Origin: Candidatus Binatia bacterium
GTDB taxonomy: Bacteria; Desulfobacterota_B; Binatia; UBA9968
DNA length: 5,699 nt
Assembly (NCBI GenBank): GCA_025922795.1
Contig: JAICHC010000216.1
Span: 1 to 5,699, forward strand
Direction: 5' to 3'
Below, piece by piece: positions 1-4,909 of this stretch. The position numbers and the translations under genes were made by a program. Each line of letters starts with the position of its first letter. Position 1 is the stretch's first letter. Under the pieces are notes generated by a model. That model did not search any database, had not been told where the DNA came from, and saw nothing but the letters and a program-made list of their open reading frames with translations.

Positions 1-209
1 AAGACAGCGGGTTCTTGGCGGCGGCACGAAAAAAGGTACGGTGAGAAATGCGGGCATGCGAGGCTTTAGTCCGAAGCCAAGAATTGGAGTGTTGGAGTAT
101 TGGAATTTTGGAGTATCGGTCTTGAACCCACCACTCCGTCACTCCATTACTCCCAATGAGGCGATTGAGCGCAACCAAGCCTATGAGTCTTTTTCAGCAG
201 CCTGCTAGT
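1..209. other. Noncoding 3' flank of the DUF2232 gene
   Basis: No gene is convincing here. Going downstream on the minus strand, the stretch holds the motif CAGGCTGCTGAAAAAG (204-189), the phased GGAGT array (84-157), a small inverted repeat GGCTT/AAGCC (62-66 with 74-78) and an open but short frame from an ATG at 57 to the window edge. That frame's product (MPAFLTVPFF...) is Pro/Phe-rich with no ribosome site, so I do not call it. rplI, often the next gene after DUF2232, does not start within this stretch. Confidence 0.6.
84..157. repeat. 8-bp-phased GGAGT repeat array with an inverted second arm
   Basis: On the plus strand four consecutive 8-mers run from 84: TTGGAGTG, TTGGAGTA, TTGGAATT, TTGGAGTA (84-115). 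After a 15-nt gap three 8-mers of the opposite orientation follow (131-154): CCACTCCG, TCACTCCA, TTACTCCC, then AAT. Read on the minus strand, the second arm is GGGAGTAA, TGGAGTGA, CGGAGTGG. The arms can pair imperfectly into a long hairpin, one unit being extra on the left. The array is noncoding and lies 3' of the DUF2232 gene. It resembles dispersed intergenic repeats, but its copy number in the genome cannot be known from this window. Confidence 0.75.
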
Positions 210-1163
210 CTAGGACGCTTGGCTCGGCGTCAGTTTATTCTTGCCCAATCGGCGAAAATCGCCCCACAGATCGAATAGACCCAAACCGACCACCAGCAGC
301 GTAAAAATCTGTTGAAAAATGATCAACACATAAGTTAAGCCGCGCAAAAACCGCGGTACGTTGTTCTTGTGAAAAAAAAAGGCGATCACCGCCAACCCTT
401 GAGCGAAGTAGCACGCTCCGATCACCACCAGGAGATTCATCGCAAGCGCGCGCAGCCCCGCAAACCCGGGAACGAAGAGAACAAACCCGCTGGCGATAAG
501 TCCCCACACCAGCGGCTCCGGAGTTTTCCACTCGCGCAAGAACGGCAGCGAAAACCAATGTTCGCGCCGCTCGGGAAAACGCCGGCCGACATAAAGGATG
601 TTAATCAACACGACCAGGGCAAAACTCAAAAAGAGCAAGGCCGGCAACAGCCGCAACATCATCTCGATGATCTGTGGCGCCTGCTCCTTGAGCAACTCCA
701 GACTTTCCTGCGAAAGGCCCATTTTTTCTTGCACGCGCACAGCGGACTCAAGTTGTTGAGTCAGACTGGTACGCAGGTCGGCGTACATCATCGCCCAGGA
801 CCCATAAAAATAGAGCGACAAACCGGCCGCCATCGTGAGCATCACGCCAGAGATGCTCACGACCAAATATTCGATCACCCGAAGCCGGCCCAACAGAGCG
901 AGCAACAGCCCAGCCATGACGGCGAATAGGCCATAAATAAAAGCAATTTCCTGGCCGGCAAGAATCATGAACAGCAGTAAAGCGACGCCCAACACAGTCA
1001 ATCCGCCGCCGATGCCGAACTTAAAACCGAACCAGAGCACGGGCTGGGCGACGAACGGCAACAGAATCACGCCCAAAGGCGGCAGGCTGATGCCGCTCAT
1101 GAATAGAAACATGCTCGCAGCCAAAGCTAAACAGAACTTGCTCGTGACTTCTAACCGCGGCAT
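210..1163 (-). CDS. DUF2232 (YybS-like) integral membrane protein
   Basis: This is a 317-residue hydrophobic protein with about nine predicted transmembrane helices, by eye near residues 9-27, 29-47, 51-69, 72-92, 97-120, 168-192, 217-236, 238-264 and 274-298. Between helices 5 and 6 is a charged, helical, probably extramembrane segment (about 126-166, SLTQQLESAV...ESLELLKEQAP). The second half has the marks of DUF2232: an aromatic/basic linker with LREWKTPEPLVWGLIASGF (209-227), and GLFDLWGDFRRL (295-306) near the C-terminus. The family is usually encoded between rpsR and rplI or nearby, as in Bacillus YybS and many deltaproteobacteria. Its biochemical role is unknown, though its fold is thought to resemble membrane transport or substrate-binding components. 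The ATG at 1163 follows rpsR by 22 nt without a clear ribosome site, which suggests translational coupling. The stop is TAG; no rplI follows within the remaining 209 bp. Confidence 0.88.
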   Translation of the reverse strand: MPRLEVTSKFCLALAASMFLFMSGISLPPLGVILLPFVAQPVLWFGFKFGIGGGLTVLGVALLLFMILAGQEIAFIYGLFAVMAGLLLALLGRLRVIEYLVVSISGVMLTMAAGLSLYFYGSWAMMYADLRTSLTQQLESAVRVQEKMGLSQESLELLKEQAPQIIEMMLRLLPALLFLSFALVVLINILYVGRRFPERREHWFSLPFLREWKTPEPLVWGLIASGFVLFVPGFAGLRALAMNLLVVIGACYFAQGLAVIAFFFHKNNVPRFLRGLTYVLIIFQQIFTLLVVGLGLFDLWGDFRRLGKNKLTPSQAS

Positions 1164-1185
1164 GAGAATCGATCAGCGAAAAACG

Positions 1186-1479
1186 TTAGTTTTTGGCAGT
1201 AGTGAAGGGGAGCAGAGCCACGCTGCGCGCGCGCTTGACGGCGGTCGTCAGCAAGCGCTGATGGCGGGCGCAGTTTCCGGTGATCCGGCTCGGCGTCATC
1301 TTGCCTCGTTCGGTGACAAATTGAGAGATCATTCTGAGATCTTTGTAGTCGATGCGCAGCGTTTTGTCTGCGCAAAAACGGCACACCTTGCGCCGAAACA
1401 TCGGCCGGCGACGCGGGCCTCCTTTGTCGTCATCCGATCTCTCCCGGCTAGGCCGCGGGCCTCGATCCATCTGTGCCAT
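1186..1479 (-). CDS. rpsR: 30S ribosomal protein S18, cysteine-containing form
   Basis: S18 joins S6 on the 30S platform. The 97 residues comprise a basic, Arg/Gly/Asp-rich N-terminal extension (about 1-28) and the conserved domain KVCRFCADK (31-39), [18 protein letters not shown] (43-60), [13 protein letters not shown] (66-77) and AVKRAR (80-85). Cys33, Cys36, Cys70 and His73 form a CxxC...CxxH set, the putative zinc-binding (C+) version of S18; many bacteria have the version without these cysteines. The ATG at 1479 is preceded by AGAGGT with a 10-nt spacer. An in-frame ATG at codon 4 is an alternative but has no better site. The gene lies between rpsF and the DUF2232 gene, whose start follows the stop by only 22 nt, so the three are probably co-transcribed. 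Confidence 0.96.
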   Translation of the reverse strand: MAQMDRGPRPSRERSDDDKGGPRRRPMFRRKVCRFCADKTLRIDYKDLRMISQFVTERGKMTPSRITGNCARHQRLLTTAVKRARSVALLPFTTAKN

Positions 1480-1574
1480 TAATTGAAATACCTCTTTCTC
1501 GGAGTTTCGCTATCCTTATTTTACCGGGGTGAACGATCGTTTTTACCCAGCAACGTTAGTATGCCAGGCGCCAA

Positions 1575-1961
1575 TCAGGCCGGAGGCTCGACTTTTGCGC
1601 TGTCCGCTCCCGGCGCCGGCCGCGGCTCTTCGCTGTGTGGCGCCCGGGCGGCCGCAAGCGGGTTGGTCGCGACGTTCTCCTCATCGGCCCGCACGGTCAT
1701 ATAACGCAGTATGCCGTCGGTCAACTTTAAATTGCGTTCAAGCTCCTCGACCGCCCGACCGGTAGCACGATATCTGAGTAGGGTGTAATACCCGCGGTTC
1801 TGTTTTTCGATGCGATACGCCAGATCACGGACGCCCCACTCATCGACCTGCGGAGCCGAAACTCCCTGTCCTTCAAGAACCTTACTGAACTTCTCGACGA
1901 ATTCCTTCATTCGCAACCCCTTTTCCGGATGAACCACGAAAAGGGTTTCATATAAAGTCAC
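1575..1961 (-). CDS. rpsF: 30S ribosomal protein S6
   Basis: S6 binds 16S rRNA as a pair with S18 on the platform of the small subunit. From the GTG at 1961 the product has 128 residues and begins MTLYETLFVVHPEKG, as homologs do. The ferredoxin-like S6 core fills about residues 1-95, with WGVRDLAYRI (42-51), GYYTLLRY (57-64) and the end of the fold NLKLTDGILRYMTVR (77-91). Residues 96-128 form a low-complexity tail rich in Ala, Pro and Glu, longer than the minimal protein of about 95 aa and probably disordered. The GTG was preferred because GGAGGG sits 8 nt before it; the TTG at 1979 would add MWRENK. rpsR follows after an unusually long 95-nt spacer, with no ssb or priB between them. In several bacteria the S6-S18 complex binds the rpsF leader to repress translation; I could not show that structure here. 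Confidence 0.96.
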   Translation of the reverse strand: MTLYETLFVVHPEKGLRMKEFVEKFSKVLEGQGVSAPQVDEWGVRDLAYRIEKQNRGYYTLLRYRATGRAVEELERNLKLTDGILRYMTVRADEENVATNPLAAARAPHSEEPRPAPGADSAKVEPPA

Positions 1962-1969
1962 CTTGTTTT

Positions 1970-1975
1970 CCCTCC
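1970..1975 (-). promoter_or_regulatory. Ribosome binding site fixing the GTG start of rpsF
   Basis: GGAGGG lies 8 nt upstream of a GTG (1961-1959). An earlier in-frame TTG at 1979 would put this site inside the coding region, so the GTG is the better start. Confidence 0.75.
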
Positions 1976-2032
1976 ACAATAAGTTGTCCTCTCTAACATA
2001 GACCCTGGGCGTTTACAATGAAAGGTACCGGA

Positions 2033-2599
2033 TCAGCTCGCTCGATTGTAGTCTGCCATCGCGCGATCGACTCCGTTCCGAACCAGGCACTTGACTGACT
2101 CCACACCCCGATCCACGATCTCGCTTAATTGCTCTGACTCCGCGGCGTTAAAGGGTTCGAGTACGTACTGAGCCGGGTCCGCGCCTTCAGGGGGTCGTCC
2201 AATACCCACGCGCACTCGGCAAAAACGCGCGCCTGTCAGACTTTCCGTAATTGATGCTAGACCGCGGTGACCGCCGGGACTGCCGCTGGGCCGGATGCGA
2301 ATGCGGCCGAAGGGCAAGTCCAAATCATCGTTGATCACCACCAGAGCGTCTGTGGCAAGGCCAAATTCTCCCAGCAGGCCTGCGATCACTGAACCGCTTC
2401 GATTCATATAGGTCTGCGGTTTGGCCAGAACGATCTTTTCTCCTTCGAGGGTACCCGAGCCGATCAGCGCGTCGTGAAGTTCTTTGTCCAGCGCTATGCC
2501 GAGTTGCGCCGCAAGTCGGTCGACGATCAGAAACCCTAAATTGTGCCGCGTCGCCTCGTACCGCTTGCCGGGGTTGCCTAGACCGACGATCAGTTTCAC
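2033..2599 (-). CDS. pth: Peptidyl-tRNA hydrolase
   Basis: Pth cleaves the ester bond of peptidyl-tRNAs that drop off the ribosome, freeing tRNA for reuse; it is normally essential and cytosolic. The protein has 188 residues, within the family range of 185-200. Visible active-site elements are VGLGNPG (residues 5-11, N9), the catalytic His19 in TRHN (17-20), PQTYMN (61-66, N66) and NDDLDLPFG (90-98, D91). The substrate loop GGHRGLASI (109-117) and RVGIGRP (130-136) follow. In the loop, E. coli has GGHNG with an Asn implicated in tRNA contact; here it is Arg112. The start is GTG at 2599-2597, since homologs begin M-x-L-I-V-G-L-G-N. The upstream ribosome site is weak (GCGGAAA). The stop TGA lies 71 nt before rpsF. 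In many related genomes ychF follows pth; it does not here. Confidence 0.96.
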   Translation of the reverse strand: MKLIVGLGNPGKRYEATRHNLGFLIVDRLAAQLGIALDKELHDALIGSGTLEGEKIVLAKPQTYMNRSGSVIAGLLGEFGLATDALVVINDDLDLPFGRIRIRPSGSPGGHRGLASITESLTGARFCRVRVGIGRPPEGADPAQYVLEPFNAAESEQLSEIVDRGVESVKCLVRNGVDRAMADYNRAS

Positions 2600-2635
2600 C
2601 GATCAATTTCCGCAAAGCCCGCGCAGCGCCGCTGA

Positions 2636-3286
2636 TTAGGATTCGCTCTCTTTCGCTGGTTCCGGCGCCACGGGCACGGCTTCCGCTCCCTCCACCGGCT
2701 CGGCGGCCGCAGCTGGAGCCTCTTCAACCGTCGGCGGCACGACCGCGACCAGGGGGAAATTCGACTCGAAAACCGCGGTCACGTCAGCCGGCATCGTCAG
2801 CTCTTCGACATGGACGGAATCACCGATATCCAGAGCGCTGACATCGACGTCAAAGTAGGCCGGAATATCCAAAGGCAAACACTCGACTTCGATCTCGCGC
2901 ACGATCGGTTGCAAAATTCCGCCGCGCACGACGCCCGCCGCCTTGCCGACAAAATGCAGTGGTACGTTGACTGTAATCTTGGCCGTAAGATCGACCTCAT
3001 AGAGATCGGCGTGAATGACGTCGCCGCTGATCGGGTGGTACTGCATGTCCTTGACCAGCGCCACCTTATCGGCGAGCGCGGTTGATTCCGATTTCAATCG
3101 TACCAGGTGCGAACCTTCCGAACCGGCGACTCGGGTTGAAAACTCTCGCTTGTCCAATTCCAGTGGCATGGACGAAGTTTTCGGTCCATAGAGAATGCCC
3201 GGAATCTTTCCGTTGCGGAGCAAGCGCTTGGCGTCGCGTTTGCGCTTCTTCTCACGAGCAGCAGCTCGTATCTCTAGCGTCTCCAA
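2636..3286 (-). CDS. rplY: 50S ribosomal protein L25, CTC/TL5 form
   Basis: L25 binds 5S rRNA in the central protuberance of the large subunit. This is the long two-domain form (216 aa), known as CTC or TL5, and not the roughly 94-aa E. coli form. The N-terminal 5S-binding domain spans about residues 4-95, with KIPGILYG (27-34) and KDMQYHPISGDVIHADLY (79-96). The C-terminal beta domain covers about 100-185, with GKAAGVVRGGILQ (114-126) and LDIGDSVHV (152-160). From about residue 186 the chain becomes a low-complexity Ala/Pro/Glu tail, common in this form and probably disordered. The start is TTG, supported by AGGAGG 9 nt upstream and by the family-like opening METLEI. It follows prs by 16 nt and precedes pth by 36 nt; this prs-L25-pth run is widespread in bacteria. 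The CTC name comes from a Bacillus general stress protein, but stress control is not shown here. Confidence 0.96.
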   Translation of the reverse strand: METLEIRAAAREKKRKRDAKRLLRNGKIPGILYGPKTSSMPLELDKREFSTRVAGSEGSHLVRLKSESTALADKVALVKDMQYHPISGDVIHADLYEVDLTAKITVNVPLHFVGKAAGVVRGGILQPIVREIEVECLPLDIPAYFDVDVSALDIGDSVHVEELTMPADVTAVFESNFPLVAVVPPTVEEAPAAAAEPVEGAEAVPVAPEPAKESES

Positions 3287-3295
3287 GGAAACCTA

Positions 3296-3301
3296 CCTCC
3301 T
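3296..3301 (-). promoter_or_regulatory. Ribosome binding site fixing the TTG start of L25
   Basis: A perfect AGGAGG lies one base after the prs stop codon and 9 nt before a TTG codon (3286-3284). No ATG or GTG occurs at that distance, so this site supports TTG as the true start of the L25 gene. Confidence 0.8.
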
Positions 3302-3302
3302 G

Positions 3303-4244
3303 CTAAACAAATAATGAGCTGATCGATTCTTCCTCATGGGTGCGCCGGATCGCCTCGGCGATCAAGTGAGCGACCGATAAGGTCTTAATTTTTCTGCAGC
3401 CCTGCGCCTGCGGGCCGAGCGGGATCGTGTTGGTCACAATCAATTCTTCGAGCGGCGAATCTTCGATCCGCTTGATCGCCGGGCCGGACAGCACCGGATG
3501 CGTGCAACAACCGAGGATTCGTCTCGCGCCCTCCTGTTTGAGCGCTTCCGCGGCCAGCGTCAACGTGCCGGCGGTGTCGATCATATCGTCGACGAGGATC
3601 GCGATATGATCGCGCACGTCGCCGATGATGTTCATTTCGGCGACCACGTTGGGGGCGACGCGACGTTTATCGATGATCGCGAGCGACGCATCCAAGCGGG
3701 TCGCGATCGCCCGCGCGCGCTCCACGCCGCCGGCATCGGGAGAAACGATCGTGACTTCGTTGTGATTCAATTGTTTTCTCAAATATTCCAGCAGCACCGG
3801 CGTAGCGTAGACGTTATCGACTGGAATATCGAAAAACCCCTGAATCTGCCCCGAATGAAGATCCATCGTCAGCACGCGTGACGCGCCCGCGGTCGTGATC
3901 AGGTCGGCAACCAGCTTGGCGCTGATCGGCACGCGCGGGATGACCTTTCGATCCTGGCGCGCGTAGCCGTAATACGGGATGACCGCTGTGATGCGCATCG
4001 CGGAGGCGCGTTTGAACGCATCCAACATCAGCAAAAGCTCCATGAGATTGTTGTTTCCCGGCGCCGAGGTCGACTGTAATACAAACACATCCGCGCCGCG
4101 GACATTCTCTTTGATCTCGACCTTGCTTTCGCCGTCGCTGAAGGTTTCCACCACGGCTTTGCCCAAGGATAATTTAAGATGCTGGCTGATCGCGGCCGCC
4201 AAGGGAGGGTTGGAGTTACCGGCGAATAGTTTCAGTTCGGCCAT
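3303..4244 (-). CDS. prs: Ribose-phosphate pyrophosphokinase (PRPP synthase)
   Basis: Prs transfers the pyrophosphate of ATP to ribose 5-phosphate to make PRPP, the precursor for purines, pyrimidines, histidine, tryptophan and NAD. It is a cytosolic class I enzyme, usually hexameric. The 313 residues match the usual 310-320. Visible landmarks are [12 protein letters not shown] at the start, FSDGE (35-39), the ATP-binding YARQDRK (94-100), [12 protein letters not shown] (127-138) with the active-site His130, KRR (193-195), and the PRPP-binding loop [10 protein letters not shown] (218-227). The family C-terminus EESISSLF is also present. I chose the ATG at 4244 because homologs begin at this point. 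An in-frame TTG at 4268 would add eight residues unlike the family. Neither start has a clear Shine-Dalgarno sequence. The L25 gene begins 16 nt after the stop, with its ribosome site overlapping the gap, so the two are surely co-transcribed. Confidence 0.97.
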   Translation of the reverse strand: MAELKLFAGNSNPPLAAAISQHLKLSLGKAVVETFSDGESKVEIKENVRGADVFVLQSTSAPGNNNLMELLLMLDAFKRASAMRITAVIPYYGYARQDRKVIPRVPISAKLVADLITTAGASRVLTMDLHSGQIQGFFDIPVDNVYATPVLLEYLRKQLNHNEVTIVSPDAGGVERARAIATRLDASLAIIDKRRVAPNVVAEMNIIGDVRDHIAILVDDMIDTAGTLTLAAEALKQEGARRILGCCTHPVLSGPAIKRIEDSPLEELIVTNTIPLGPQAQGCRKIKTLSVAHLIAEAIRRTHEEESISSLFV

Positions 4245-4313
4245 GGTATCGGCGCTTGTTCGTATCAAAGTTTATGCAATTACCGGCATGGGCAGCCCTA
4301 GTCGATGAAGCCC

Positions 4314-4342
4314 TTTCTACTCGCCCGAACCGGCCCTGTCAA
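4314..4342 (-). promoter_or_regulatory. Sigma70-type promoter for prs
   Basis: The minus strand has a perfect -35 TTGACA (4342-4337), a 17-bp spacer and a -10 TAGAAA (4319-4314, 4 of 6 consensus bases). Transcription would start near 4307, giving a leader of about 60 nt before the prs ATG at 4244. It lies immediately after the terminator-like hairpin, which fits a new transcription unit for prs, L25 and pth. Confidence 0.65.
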
Positions 4343-4344
4343 TT

Positions 4345-4382
4345 CGAGAAAACAACGAGCGCCGTTCGATCTTGAACGGCGC
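4345..4382 (-). terminator. Probable intrinsic terminator after tRNA-Gln
   Basis: On the minus strand a perfect 9-bp stem (GCGCCGTTC with GAACGGCGC) encloses a 6-nt loop AAGATC. TCGTTGTTTTCT follows it, with 8 T in 12 bases. The stem is strong but the U-tract is interrupted, so termination may be partial. The position, after tRNA-Gln and just before a good promoter for prs, supports the call. Confidence 0.7.
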
Positions 4383-4428
4383 CATTTGCAACCCAATCAA
4401 ATTTTGGAAGTATGCGCCAGGTCAAAAC

Positions 4429-4502
4429 TGGCTGGGCGGGAAGGATTCGAACCTTCGATACCGGATCCAAAGTCCGGGGCCTTACCGCTTGGCGACCGCC
4501 CA
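4429..4502 (-). tRNA. tRNA-Gln, anticodon UUG, CCA encoded
   Basis: Read on the minus strand, a complete cloverleaf is visible. The acceptor stem pairs TGGGCGG (5', from 4502) with CCGCCCA (4439-4433) over all seven positions. A G discriminator and an encoded CCA (4431-4429) follow. The anticodon stem is CCGGA/TCCGG and the loop CTTTGGA gives anticodon TTG at 4470-4468. The T-arm is GAAGG-TTCGAAT-CCTTC. The first pair is U-A, a known glutamine identity feature recognised by GlnRS or by the Glu-tRNA amidotransferase route. Length with CCA is 74 nt. The gene lies between spoVG and prs on the same strand. A tRNA-Gln next to prs is usual in deltaproteobacteria-like genomes. A hairpin with a U-rich tail follows 46 nt downstream and probably ends the transcript. 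Confidence 0.97.
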
Positions 4503-4508
4503 TCCCCA

Positions 4509-4527
4509 AACTCCTCTAAGAGAAGTT
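4509..4527 (-). other. Hairpin in the 5' leader of tRNA-Gln
   Basis: The minus strand reads AACTTCTC, TTA, GAGGAGTT: an 8-bp stem with one G-U pair and a three-base loop. It ends 6 nt before the tRNA 5' end. TTGGGG follows rather than a U-run, so it is not an intrinsic terminator. It may shape RNase P or endonuclease processing of a spoVG-tRNA transcript, or may be fortuitous. Confidence 0.4.
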
Positions 4528-4551
4528 CGTCCGGCCGCGCGGAATCTCGGT

Positions 4552-4839
4552 TCAGACGCCCTCGAGCCCTTTAGCGCTTCCGCCCTCGGCAAGAACCTTC
4601 TGATATTCCGCGATGATTTTCTCTTCGATCATCCTTCGCGTCTCGTTGTTGATCGGATGAGCGATGTCTTTATAGGTTCCGTCTTTGCGCTTCTTACTGG
4701 GCATCGAGACAAAATACCCAGTGGCACCATGGATGATTTTCAGATCCCGGATCACAAAGCAATGATCGAGGGTGATCGTGACATAAGCCCTTAGTTTATC
4801 TTCATCGACAGGAAAGACCCTAACCTCGGTAACCTGCAT
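4552..4839 (-). CDS. spoVG: SpoVG family regulatory nucleic-acid-binding protein
   Basis: This is a 95-residue SpoVG protein. Known members are small site-specific DNA/RNA-binding regulators, first found through septation and sporulation in Bacillus but present in many bacteria that do not sporulate. The family core is complete: EVRVFPV (residues 5-11), AYVTITLDHCFVIRDL (18-33), MPSKKRKDGTYKDIAHPIN (46-64) with its basic patch, and a C-terminal helix ETRRMIEEKIIAEYQ (66-80). A short Gly-rich tail ends the protein. I chose the ATG at 4839 because homologs begin M-x-(V/I)-T-(E/D)-V-R and a G-rich stretch (GTGGGGGT) lies a few bases upstream. A GTG at 4851 would add four residues (MGVP) but has no Shine-Dalgarno-like sequence. 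The gene sits 70 nt after ispE and 49 nt before tRNA-Gln. Its target and role in this organism cannot be read from the sequence. Confidence 0.95.
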   Translation of the reverse strand: MQVTEVRVFPVDEDKLRAYVTITLDHCFVIRDLKIIHGATGYFVSMPSKKRKDGTYKDIAHPINNETRRMIEEKIIAEYQKVLAEGGSAKGLEGV

Positions 4840-4909
4840 AGGGACCCCCACTTGTGACGAGCCAGTTGTGTTGCTCGCGGTTACTATAAGGCTTTTGAAG
4901 CTTGATCGC

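Noticed and set aside
1..57. Start of a minus-strand gene running off the window edge
   Set aside because: Only 19 codons are visible, with no ribosome site, a Pro/Phe-rich composition and no resemblance to the start of ribosomal protein L9.
84..157. CRISPR array
   Set aside because: The units are 8 bp, adjacent and degenerate, without spacers of 25-40 bp, and no cas gene is present.
369..929. Plus-strand open frame of 186 codons opposite DUF2232
   Set aside because: It is very rich in Gln, His, Lys and Pro with no family signal, and lies antisense to a clear membrane protein. The reverse complement of hydrophobic codons gives this composition.
967..1482. Plus-strand open frame of 171 codons across rpsR and DUF2232
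   Set aside because: It crosses two well-supported minus-strand genes, has no recognisable domain, and has no ribosome site that I could find.
1995..2023. Possible promoter before rpsF (TTTCAT, 17-bp spacer, TATGTT)
   Set aside because: The -35 matches only 2 of 6 bases. A similar score is easily reached by chance in AT-rich leader sequence.
3498..3881. Plus-strand open frame of 127 codons inside prs
   Set aside because: It is antisense to highly conserved PRPP synthase motifs, and its composition is that of a shadow frame.
4305..4794. Two overlapping plus-strand frames across the prs promoter, tRNA-Gln and spoVG
   Set aside because: They read through a tRNA gene in antisense. The peptide LAGREGFEPSIPDPKSG is the familiar artefact of translating the antisense of a tRNA.
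4883..4888. TATAGT, a 5-of-6 match to a -10 box, upstream of spoVG
   Set aside because: No acceptable -35 hexamer lies 16-18 bp upstream (AAGCGA at 17 bp), so a separate spoVG promoter is not supported beyond the -10 match.
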